DNA of 5,153 nucleotides from the NCBI GenBank assembly GCA_038317685.1, contig JBBQBQ010000240.1, positions 1-5,153 on the forward strand. The letters are read 5' to 3'. Below, piece after piece: positions 1 through 5,153 of the stretch. Position 1 is the first letter of the stretch, and every line of letters begins with the position of its first letter. The stretch comes from JBBQBQ01 sp038317685 (GTDB lineage: Bacteria > Desulfobacterota > Desulfuromonadia > Desulfuromonadales > DDH964). The notes beneath the pieces were generated by a model, which was not told the DNA's origin, did not search any database, and was given only the letters and a program-made list of their open reading frames with translations. The position numbers and the translations under genes were made by a program.

Positions 1-181
1 GGAGAGGATCGGGGTATTTTGGGGGCTCTGGGAGCTATGGGAGTCCTGGGAATCATGGGACCTATGGGAAGGCTCTGGCTCATGATTCCCAGACTTCCCA
101 GACTTCCCATGCATCCCAGCACCGGGCTTTTCCATAGCTTCCCCCCCCTGGTTTCAACGCCCGGCGATTTATATCATCCGG
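1..181. other. Gene-free region downstream of topA
   Basis: No convincing coding region is seen here. The frame starting at 19 on the plus strand reads as a Gly/Met-rich peptide only because the underlying DNA repeat has a 9-bp (three-codon) period. The main content is the TGGGA/TCCCA dyad array at 20-118. Beyond it lie an eight-C tract at 141-148 and a weak pair of complementary arms at 120-127 and 159-166 (CACCGGGC / GCCCGGCG, one G-T pair) enclosing a 31-base loop. No classical terminator with a T-run was found for topA, so either its transcript ends outside the window or one of these structures serves. The next gene is not reached; in related genomes trmFO often follows topA, but nothing here shows that. 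Confidence 0.75.
20..118. repeat. 9-bp-periodic TGGGA array inverting to TCCCA (long imperfect dyad)
   Basis: TGGGA occurs at 29, 38, 47, 56 and 65, with a degenerate TGGGG at 20, so the spacing is exactly 9 bp. The complement TCCCA then occurs at 87, 96, 105 and 114, again exactly 9 bp apart. The four-base spacers vary (GCTA, GTCC, ATCA, CCTA; GACT, GACT, TGCA). Units at 20/114, 29/105, 38/96 and 47/87 all pair about one axis near position 69, so the array forms a long registered hairpin with small internal loops. The core, 46-57 against 81-92, is a perfect 12-bp stem. Because of the symmetry, either strand reads TGGGA words first. It could be a REP/BIME-like intergenic element, a multi-site protein-binding array, or an mRNA 3' structure. 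No transposase or terminal duplication is visible. The structure is seen directly; its role is unknown. Confidence 0.85.
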
Positions 182-2551
182 TTACTTCTTGGCCTTGGCC
201 GCCGGTTTCTTCGCGGCTGCGGTTCCCTTGACGACGGCTTTCACCGCTTTCACTTCGGGAGCGACCAGCTGCAGGCGGTAGTCGCAGCCTTCCTGCACGC
301 ATTTGCGGTAGATGCCGTCGCGCTTGGTGGTCTTCTCCACCACGATCGGGAAGCCGCACTTGGGGCAGGGCTCGGCGACCGGCGGGTCCCAGGCGGCGAA
401 CTTGCATTTGGGGTAGCGGTTGCAGGAATAGAAGATCTTGCCGAAGCGGCTTTTCTTCTCCTGCAGTTCCCCTTCCTTGCAGGCCGGGCAGGTGACGCCG
501 GTCCCCTTCGGCTTGACCAGCGGCTGGATGTTCTTGCAGGCGGGGTAGGCGGAGCAGGCCAGATACTTGCCAAAACGGCCGTCCTTGATCAGCATCGGCG
601 CCCCGCATTTTTCGCACTTCTCTTCGGAGAGGACCGGCGCTTCGACCTCTTCCGTGCCGTCGCTCGGCAGGGTTTCGGTGTGCCGGCAGTCGGGAAAGCC
701 GGAACAGGCGAGGAACTTGCCGCGCTTGCCGAGCTTGATGACCAGCGGCAAGCCGCAGTCGGAGCAGGCGCGATCGGTCTTTTCGGTCGTGACATCGCCC
801 TTTTTGACCTCCCCCTCTTTCTGCTTGAGGAGGGCGATGAAGGGTTCCCAGAACTCTTTCAGAACCGGCTGCCACTGGGCCTCGCCGCGGGAGATGGCGT
901 CAAGGTCTTCCTCCAGACGGGCGGTGAAATCGTAGTCGACATACTGGCTGAAATGGTTGACCAGAAGCTCGCTGACCACCATGCCGATATCTTCGGGAAA
1001 GAAGGTGCGCTTTTCCAGCCGCACATATTTGCGGGTGACCAGGGTATTCATGATCGAGGCGTAGGTGGAAGGCCGGCCGATGCCGTACTCCTCGAGGGTC
1101 TTGACCAGGCTCGCCTCGGTGAAGCGGGGCGGCGGCTGGGTGAAGTGCTGTTCGGGGAGAAGTTCCCGGCAGGGGGTCCGCTCCCCTTCGGCGAGGGCCG
1201 GCAACGTCCCTTCCTGCTCCTCCTCGGTGTCGTCGGTCCCTTCGATATAGAGCTTCATGAAGCCGGGGAAACGGATCACCTGACCGCTGGCGCGGAAAGT
1301 GAAGCGCGGCCCCGCCGTCAGGTCGACGCTGGTGGCGTCCAGGATCGCGGCGGCCATCTGGGAAGCGACGGTGCGGGTCCAGATCAGCTTGTAGAGGCGG
1401 TACTGGTCGGAAGAAAGATACGATTTGAGCTGCTCCGGGGTGTTGGCGATGACGGTCGGACGAACCGCCTCATGGGCTTCCTGGGCGTTCTTGGCCTTGC
1501 TCTTGTAGACCCTGGGCTTGGCCAGGGCGTAGTCCTTGCCGAACAGGGAGGTAATGACCTCGCGCGCCTCGTCGGTAGCCTCGACCGCCAGGTTGACCGA
1601 GTCGGTACGCATATAGGTGATAAGGCCGACCGAGCCCTTGCCGATGTCGATCCCTTCGTAGAGCTTTTGGGCGGTGCTCATGGTTTTGCGCGCCGTGAAG
1701 CCGAGCTTGCGGCTCGCCTCCTGCTGCAGGGTGCTGGTGGTGAAGGGGGCGGCGGGATTGCGCTTCTTCTCGCTGCGCTGGACGCTGGCGACCTGGAAGC
1801 CCCTCCCGGCCACAGTATCAACAGCCTCCGCGCGGACCTCCGACAGGATTTTTTGCATCGATTCGTTGTTGGGAATGGCGAACTTGTCGAGCTTCCGGCC
1901 GTCGACGGCGAAGAGCCGGGCCTTGAAGGGGGCGCCCGCGGCGCTCTCCAGCAGGGCGTCGAGGGTCCAGTATTCCTCGTTGATGAAGGCCTGGATCTCC
2001 TTCTCCCGGTCGCAGATCATGCGCAGCGCCACCGACTGAACCCGTCCCGCGGAGAGGCCGTAGCGGATCTTCTTCCAGAGGAAGGGGGAGAGGTTGAAAC
2101 CGACCAGATAGTCGAGGATGGAACGGGCCTGTTGGGCGTCAACCAGATCCTTGGCGATCCGTCCCGGTTCGGCCATCGCCGCTTCGATCGCCTTGCGGGT
2201 AATTTCGTGGAAGGTGACGCGGCGGACCTGCGGGGTGGTCCCGTTTTCATCGATCTCAAGGGCCTGCAGCAGATGCCAGGCGATCGCCTCCCCTTCGCGG
2301 TCGGGGTCGGTGGCGAGGAACAGGTCCTTGCACCCTTCGGCTTCCTTCTTCAGGATGGCAATCTGCTTGCGGCTTTCGGGGAGGATCTGGTAGCGGGGTT
2401 CGAAGTCGTGGGCGACGTCGACGGAGCCCTGTTTGCTCGGCAGGGCCCGGACATGTCCATAGGAGGCGAGGACCCGGAAGTCCTTGCCGAGGAACTTTTC
2501 AATGGTTTTGGCCTTGGCCGGTGATTCGACGATGACCAGTGATTTTGCCAT
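182..2551 (-). CDS. topA: DNA topoisomerase I (type IA), TopA
   Basis: This 789-residue protein is a type IA topoisomerase. It nicks one DNA strand through a 5'-phosphotyrosine, passes the other strand, and relaxes negative supercoils in the nucleoid. The Toprim domain opens at once (LVIVESPAKAK, Glu9) and has the metal-binding TDPDREGE motif at 81-88. GLSAGRVQSVALR at 165-177 and the active-site GLITYMRTDS (Tyr313) follow, then EEYGIGRPSTYASI at 487-500. The C-terminus has four zinc ribbons, each with four cysteines: 596/599/616/622, 646/649/666/672, 688/691/710/716 and 729/732/751/756. A Lys/Ala-rich tail (768-789), probably non-specific DNA contact, ends the protein. All key residues are present and there is no frameshift. 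The length is somewhat below E. coli TopA (865). The frame stays open upstream to 2716, but the ATG at 2551 starts exactly at the family N-terminus and follows GAGGA. A terminator upstream suggests topA has its own promoter, though none was clear. Confidence 0.98.
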   Translation of the reverse strand: MAKSLVIVESPAKAKTIEKFLGKDFRVLASYGHVRALPSKQGSVDVAHDFEPRYQILPESRKQIAILKKEAEGCKDLFLATDPDREGEAIAWHLLQALEIDENGTTPQVRRVTFHEITRKAIEAAMAEPGRIAKDLVDAQQARSILDYLVGFNLSPFLWKKIRYGLSAGRVQSVALRMICDREKEIQAFINEEYWTLDALLESAAGAPFKARLFAVDGRKLDKFAIPNNESMQKILSEVRAEAVDTVAGRGFQVASVQRSEKKRNPAAPFTTSTLQQEASRKLGFTARKTMSTAQKLYEGIDIGKGSVGLITYMRTDSVNLAVEATDEAREVITSLFGKDYALAKPRVYKSKAKNAQEAHEAVRPTVIANTPEQLKSYLSSDQYRLYKLIWTRTVASQMAAAILDATSVDLTAGPRFTFRASGQVIRFPGFMKLYIEGTDDTEEEQEGTLPALAEGERTPCRELLPEQHFTQPPPRFTEASLVKTLEEYGIGRPSTYASIMNTLVTRKYVRLEKRTFFPEDIGMVVSELLVNHFSQYVDYDFTARLEEDLDAISRGEAQWQPVLKEFWEPFIALLKQKEGEVKKGDVTTEKTDRACSDCGLPLVIKLGKRGKFLACSGFPDCRHTETLPSDGTEEVEAPVLSEEKCEKCGAPMLIKDGRFGKYLACSAYPACKNIQPLVKPKGTGVTCPACKEGELQEKKSRFGKIFYSCNRYPKCKFAAWDPPVAEPCPKCGFPIVVEKTTKRDGIYRKCVQEGCDYRLQLVAPEVKAVKAVVKGTAAAKKPAAKAKK

Positions 2552-2555
2552 GCAA

Positions 2556-2560
2556 TCCTC
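2556..2560 (-). promoter_or_regulatory. Ribosome binding site of topA
   Basis: GAGGA on the minus strand lies 4 bases before the ATG at 2551. It fixes the start against the longer open frame that would run back into the DUF494 gene. Confidence 0.8.
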
Positions 2561-2579
2561 GAGGGCTGAAAAAGGTGAA

Positions 2580-2600
2580 GGGCGTATGGTCGATACGCCC
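2580..2600 (-). promoter_or_regulatory. Perfect 8-bp hairpin in the topA leader
   Basis: GGGCGTAT (2580-2587) and ATACGCCC (2593-2600) are perfect complements around a 5-base loop. The element lies about 28 bases upstream of the topA ATG, between the terminator of the preceding gene and the topA ribosome binding site. On the minus strand the arm is followed by TTCACCTTTTTC, a broken T-rich stretch, so a weak second terminator or attenuator is possible. A protein-binding operator or a leader mRNA stem are alternatives. The repeat is seen directly; the role is inference. Confidence 0.5.
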
Positions 2601-2617
2601 CGAATCCGAAAGAAACC

Positions 2618-2646
2618 AAAAAGGCTGCCGGGAGGACCCGCAGCCT
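2618..2646 (-). terminator. Intrinsic terminator after the DUF494 gene
   Basis: Read on the minus strand, AGGCTGC then GGG, a TCCT loop, CCC, one bulged G, and GCAGCCT form a 10-bp GC-rich stem, followed directly by TTTTT. It begins 8 bases after the stop codon of the DUF494/Smg gene and about 67 bases before topA. This is the standard rho-independent layout, and it indicates that the dprA-smg transcript ends before topA. Confidence 0.9.
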
Positions 2647-2654
2647 GTGAATCT

Positions 2655-3122
2655 TCAATGGTAGAGGCGGCCCCAGTCGTCCTGGAGGAGGCAGTCGACC
2701 TCCCGTCGCCAATCATCGTTGCTGCGGGCGAAGAGGGTGAGCGCGGCGATCGCCTTCATCTCCTTGAGGGAAACTTCGTCGTCGGCCATCCGCAGCGCCT
2801 TGTCGATGATCTCCTCCTGGGCCTCGTCGTCAAGGATGCCGAGCATCCGCAATCGCACCAAAAGCCCCCGCCCTTCAGGGGAAATGGCCCGGATTTCATC
2901 CCTCGAAAAGACCCTCTGGCTGCGGACTTCCGCCAGTTCCCGGAGAGGTTCGGCGGGTTGCAGGGCCAGGCTCTGCAACCAGCTGAAGGCGGCGTCGATT
3001 TCGCTGGGGTCGAAGCCGACCGCCAGCAGTTCCTCAACGATATCGCTTTCGCTGGGGGCATCGCGCTCACCCATGACGAACTGGGCGATAAGGCTGACGA
3101 TGGCCAGAACCCGCTCTCGCAA
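2655..3122 (-). CDS. smg: DUF494 / Smg family protein, TTG start
   Basis: This 155-residue acidic, helix-rich protein matches the DUF494 (Smg) family, close to the 157 residues of E. coli Smg. Family-like stretches are the N-terminus RERVLAIVSLIAQFV (2-16), GFDPSEIDAAFSWLQSLA (36-53), RVFSRDEIRAIS (70-81), GRGLLVRLRMLGILDD (84-99) with EEIIDKALRM (103-112), and the end LLQDDWGRLYH (145-155). There is no signal peptide or membrane segment, so it is probably cytoplasmic. The family has no firmly established biochemical role; its habit of sitting beside dprA and topA hints at a link with DNA metabolism, which is inference only. The chosen start is TTG at 3122: it gives the family-length N-terminus and has AGGAG at 5-base spacing. 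A longer frame back to 3203 would overlap the dprA end and add 27 unrelated residues. It follows dprA by 22 bases with no terminator between, so it is likely co-transcribed with dprA. Confidence 0.9.
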   Translation of the reverse strand: MRERVLAIVSLIAQFVMGERDAPSESDIVEELLAVGFDPSEIDAAFSWLQSLALQPAEPLRELAEVRSQRVFSRDEIRAISPEGRGLLVRLRMLGILDDEAQEEIIDKALRMADDEVSLKEMKAIAALTLFARSNDDWRREVDCLLQDDWGRLYH

Positions 3123-3127
3123 ATGAT

Positions 3128-3132
3128 CTCCT
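3128..3132 (-). promoter_or_regulatory. Ribosome binding site that sets the TTG start of smg
   Basis: AGGAG on the minus strand lies 5 bases before TTG at 3122, inside the short dprA-smg gap. No in-frame ATG or GTG lies near this family-length N-terminus, so this site is the main evidence for initiation at TTG. Confidence 0.8.
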
Positions 3133-3144
3133 GTTCTGTTGGGA

Positions 3145-4239
3145 TCAGCCCCGGCGGCGGCGCACAAAACGCATCCCCGGCAGCTGTTCAACCCCTCCCT
3201 CAAGTTCTAGGTTCAGTAAAATAGTGGAAAGCTCCATGGGTGTCAAGCCACATTTCCCCGCTAGTTCATCGATGTGCAGCGGCTCATCGCCGAGTTCGCC
3301 GAAGACCAGTCGGGCCTGGGGAGGAAGCTGCAGGCTGAGGCGCTCCCGGGCTTCGCGGGTTGCCCGTTCCGGTCGGGTCGGCCAAAGGACCTGGAGAATG
3401 TCGTCGATCCCGGTGACCAGGGTCGCCCCTTCCTTGAGAAGCCGGTTGACCCCGCCGCTGGTGGCGCCGTGCACCGGGCCGGGAACGGCGAAGACCTCGC
3501 GGCCCTGCTCCAGGGCGAACTCGACGGTGATCAGCGAGCCGCTTTCCTCCGCGGCTTCGACCACCAGCACCCCGCGAGACAGGCCGCTGATGATCCGGTT
3601 GCGGCCGGGGAAATGGCCCGGCAAGGGGCGGGTGCCGGGGAGATATTCGGAGAGGATCGCCCCCTGTTCGAGAACCCGGGCGAAGAGCCGGGCGTTTTCC
3701 GGGGGGTAGACGCAGTCGATGCCGCAGCCGAGAACGCCGAGGGTGATCCCGCCGCCGTCCATGGTCCCCTGGTGGGCGGCGCTGTCGATCCCCCGAGCCA
3801 GGCCGCTGACCACGACCAGATCGCGGGCCGCCAGTTCGCGGCAGAGTTCGCCGGTGAAGCGGCAGCCGGCGGTGCTCGCCCGACGGGCGCCGACGACCGC
3901 CAGAGCTTCACCCTCCGGCAGGGTGCCCCGCACGTAGAGAAGGGCCGGAGGATCGTGGATGGTTCGCAAAAGGGCGGGATAGGCCGGGTCTTTCAGACTG
4001 ACGATTCGGACCTTCAGGTGCTCCAGGATCTCTTCCGCGGCCTCTACCTCCCGGGTCGCTTCGTCGGGAACCGCGGTCGCCACCCCCTCGCGCAGGCCGG
4101 CTCGCATCTGCCACAGGCTGGCCGGGGCGGTCAGGGCCGCTTCCGGCGAGCCGAAGGCTTCGCAGAGGCGTAACAGCCCGACCCGCCCCAGTCCCGGGGT
4201 CAGGTGGAGGCGCAGCCAGGCCCGTTCGGTGTCGTTCAT
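3145..4239 (-). CDS. dprA: DNA-processing protein DprA (Smf)
   Basis: This 364-residue cytoplasmic protein is DprA, which binds incoming single-stranded DNA and loads RecA during natural transformation; it is also widespread in bacteria not known to be competent. Residues 1-40 look like the N-terminal helix-hairpin-helix/SAM-like part (LTPGLGRVGLLRL). The Rossmann-like core covers about 85-285, with LAVVGARRAS (113-122), VVSGLARGIDSAAHQG (143-158), GHFPGRNRIISGLSRG (208-223), ESGSLIT (232-238) and GREVFAVPGP (246-255). The C-terminal winged-helix domain (about 300-360, PLHIDELAGKCGLTPMELSTI) precedes a basic RRRRG end. All family motifs are present and there is no frameshift. The ATG at 4239 is preferred because GGAGG stands 4 bases upstream and the protein then begins at the usual family N-terminus; an in-frame TTG at 4284 lies inside a hairpin and lacks a site. 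It is followed by smg after 22 bases. Confidence 0.97.
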   Translation of the reverse strand: MNDTERAWLRLHLTPGLGRVGLLRLCEAFGSPEAALTAPASLWQMRAGLREGVATAVPDEATREVEAAEEILEHLKVRIVSLKDPAYPALLRTIHDPPALLYVRGTLPEGEALAVVGARRASTAGCRFTGELCRELAARDLVVVSGLARGIDSAAHQGTMDGGGITLGVLGCGIDCVYPPENARLFARVLEQGAILSEYLPGTRPLPGHFPGRNRIISGLSRGVLVVEAAEESGSLITVEFALEQGREVFAVPGPVHGATSGGVNRLLKEGATLVTGIDDILQVLWPTRPERATREARERLSLQLPPQARLVFGELGDEPLHIDELAGKCGLTPMELSTILLNLELEGGVEQLPGMRFVRRRRG

Positions 4240-4243
4240 TCCC

Positions 4244-4248
4244 CCTCC
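4244..4248 (-). promoter_or_regulatory. Ribosome binding site of dprA
   Basis: GGAGG, followed by more G residues, lies 4 bases before the ATG at 4239 on the minus strand and decides the start against the upstream in-frame TTG at 4284. Confidence 0.75.
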
Positions 4249-4261
4249 GTGCTCCGGAAAT

Positions 4262-4294
4262 GGAAAAGGGATTGAAGATTCCAATCCCTTTTCC
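4262..4294. terminator. Perfect 13-bp hairpin upstream of dprA, possible bidirectional terminator or attenuator
   Basis: GGAAAAGGGATTG (4262-4274) and CAATCCCTTTTCC (4282-4294) are perfect complements around a 7-base loop. The GGGATTG/CAATCCC stem flanked by an A-run on one side and a T-run on the other has the shape of a bidirectional intrinsic terminator, although the T-run is only four long. It ends 22 bases before the dprA ATG, which leaves almost no room for a promoter after it. If it terminates, dprA would depend on readthrough, so an attenuator or an RNA-processing stem is also plausible. Confidence 0.55.
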
Positions 4295-4316
4295 GGTCGT
4301 TAAAGGACCTTTCGGG

Positions 4317-4337
4317 TTCCCCCTCGGGCAGGGGGAA
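4317..4337 (-). other. GC hairpin directly after the stop codon of the LysM-type gene
   Basis: TTCCCCC (4317-4323) and GGGGGAA (4331-4337) form a perfect 7-bp stem with a 7-base loop, 2 bases past the stop codon. No T-run follows on the minus strand, so it is better seen as a 3'-end stabilising or pausing stem than as a full terminator. Confidence 0.5.
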
Positions 4338-4339
4338 GC

Positions 4340-5153
4340 TTACTCGGCCATGGTGGTGACCCGGTCGCCACGGTAAACAGGCCCGGCGGATTTCAGGATC
4401 AGTGCCGCCGCGGTGGTCGGTTCGACATGCAGGATGATGGCGTTTCCGACCAGCATCTCGGGTAGTTTCAGGTCCCGTTCCTGCAGCGCCAATTTGGTCG
4501 CCTGGCGCTGCCGGGAGAGATAAAGCATGTTGCCGGGCTCCAGGCCGTCCTCGCTTCCCCGGTCGATGTAGATCACATCGTCCTGCCCCAGGGTGAGCTG
4601 GTTTCCGGAGGCTGTGAGGATGTAGCCGCTCACCGTCCGGCTGGCCCGCTTCAGGGCGATTTCCCGCTGTGGCGGCTGCCAGGCCCGGACCCTGGCGCCG
4701 CGTTCAATTTCCCGCAGCACACTGGTCACTTCGGCAACGGCCACTGAGGAGGCGACCTGGGTAATTTTGACCTTGCCGAGATTGTAGATCCGATAGCCGG
4801 CTGCTTTACCGGTGATGGGGTGAATCACCTCCTTACCGAGGGCGAAGAGGCCGTAATCACTGCCGGGAACGGTCGCGGCCAGATCATGCATATCGAGAAA
4901 GACGGTGTCCCCTTCGGTGATCAGGACCCGGTTGTCGACGGTGTCGACCAAGGTCCCGGCCCCGGCCAGCTCTTCGGTGGTAATCAGACCCTCATCACCG
5001 CCGAAGACCTGGAAGGTCACCGCTTCCGGTTCCTTTTCCGGTTCCGCCGCGGGGGCGGTTTCGGCTGCCGGGACCACCGCCGCCTCGGCCGGCTGGGCCG
5101 GAGGAGCGGCCGGCGGGGGCTCGGCCGGAGGAGCAGCCGGGACGATGGTGATG
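4340..5153 (-). CDS. C-terminal part of a probable LysM-domain envelope protein (5' end outside window)
   Basis: The frame is open to the window edge, so only the last 270 residues are visible; the GTG at 5077 is internal and not the start. Visible residues 5-42 are a Pro/Ala/Glu-rich low-complexity linker built partly from a 9-residue repeat. Residues 45-270 form a folded domain rich in alternating hydrophobic positions: TLVDTVDNRVLITEGDTVFL, then YRIYNLGKVKITQ, VAVAEVTSVLREIERGARV, DVIYIDRGSEDGLEPGNMLYL and an end near GPVYRGDRVTTMAE. The short GLEPGNMLYL-type segments recall domains that read as small beta barrels in envelope and flagellar-accessory proteins. In related genomes the gene before dprA often encodes an N-terminal LysM peptidoglycan-binding domain joined by such a linker; that domain would lie beyond 5153, so the name rests on gene order and recalled similarity. 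There is no membrane segment in the visible part. The stop TAA is at 4340-4342. Confidence 0.75.
   Translation of the reverse strand, partial: ITIVPAAPPAEPPPAAPPAQPAEAAVVPAAETAPAAEPEKEPEAVTFQVFGGDEGLITTEELAGAGTLVDTVDNRVLITEGDTVFLDMHDLAATVPGSDYGLFALGKEVIHPITGKAAGYRIYNLGKVKITQVASSVAVAEVTSVLREIERGARVRAWQPPQREIALKRASRTVSGYILTASGNQLTLGQDDVIYIDRGSEDGLEPGNMLYLSRQRQATKLALQERDLKLPEMLVGNAIILHVEPTTAAALILKSAGPVYRGDRVTTMAE
5096..5140 (-). repeat. 27-bp-period coding repeat in the Pro/Ala linker
   Basis: Two 18-base units at 5096-5113 and 5123-5140 differ at one position and are 27 bp apart. They encode PAAPPAEPP and PAAPPAQPA in the linker of the LysM-type protein. Such in-frame repeats commonly vary in copy number between strains and change linker length without breaking the frame. 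Confidence 0.75.

Noticed and set aside
20..118. CRISPR array
   Set aside because: The repeat word is 5 bases with 4-base spacers and reverses orientation midway; CRISPR repeats and spacers are much longer and in one direction.
19..231. Plus-strand frame with a collagen-like Gly/Met pattern
   Set aside because: The pattern is produced by the 9-bp DNA repeat read in triplets; the frame runs into the antisense of topA and has no family match.
680..2524. Plus-strand open frame of 614 codons
   Set aside because: It is antisense to topA, whose motifs are complete; long mirror frames are common in GC-rich genes and the translation shows no recognisable domain.
2601..2617. A sigma-70 promoter for topA
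   Set aside because: The best -35/-10 pairs (TTGGTT with TATCGA at 18-base spacing) match only about half of each consensus, too weak to call.
2552..2716. 55-codon N-terminal extension of topA
   Set aside because: It crosses a terminator and the end of smg, bears no family similarity, and a proper ATG with a ribosome binding site follows.
3123..3203. 27-codon N-terminal extension of the DUF494 protein
   Set aside because: It overlaps the dprA end, and the family N-terminus begins at the TTG at 3122.
3274..4173. Plus-strand open frame of 299 codons
   Set aside because: It is antisense to the intact dprA and reads as Gly/Ala/Asp-rich mirror sequence.
4240..4284. 15-codon N-terminal extension of dprA from a TTG
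   Set aside because: It starts within a 13-bp hairpin without a binding site, while the ATG at 4239 has GGAGG and fits the family.

Overview
The window is a GC-rich bacterial chromosome segment in which all recognisable genes lie on the minus strand. Read in their own direction (high to low coordinates) they are: the C-terminal part of a probable LysM-type envelope protein (cut by the window edge at 5153), dprA, a DUF494/Smg gene, and topA. After topA come about 180 bases without a gene. The order LysM-type protein / dprA / DUF494 / topA is a recurring proteobacterial neighbourhood. The protein sequences, GC bias and gene order suggest a deltaproteobacterium of the Desulfuromonadales/Geobacterales type. 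That placement is inference from memory and not a database result.

Region by region: 4340-5153 encodes a Pro/Ala-rich linker followed by a beta-rich C-terminal domain. The 100-base gap 4240-4339 holds two perfect inverted repeats: a 7-bp GC hairpin just after the stop codon, and a 13-bp A/T-flanked hairpin 22 bases upstream of the dprA start. dprA (4239-3145) is intact, with helix-hairpin-helix, Rossmann-like and winged-helix parts. The DUF494 gene (3122-2655) follows after only 22 bases and appears to start at a TTG preceded by AGGAG. A clear intrinsic terminator lies 8 bases past its stop, so dprA-smg looks like a transcription unit that ends before topA. topA (2551-182) has a Toprim domain, the active-site tyrosine, four four-cysteine zinc ribbons and a Lys/Ala tail. 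Its leader contains a perfect 8-bp hairpin.

The genes are housekeeping. DprA protects and loads RecA on incoming single-stranded DNA, TopA relaxes negative supercoils, Smg/DUF494 has no firmly established function, and the LysM-type protein is probably an envelope protein. No defence system, phage, transposase, CRISPR array, tRNA or rRNA was seen.

The only structure that stands out as unexplained is at 20-118. It is an array of TGGGA words at an exact 9-bp period that inverts to TCCCA words at the same period, all sharing one dyad axis, with a perfect 12-bp stem at its core.
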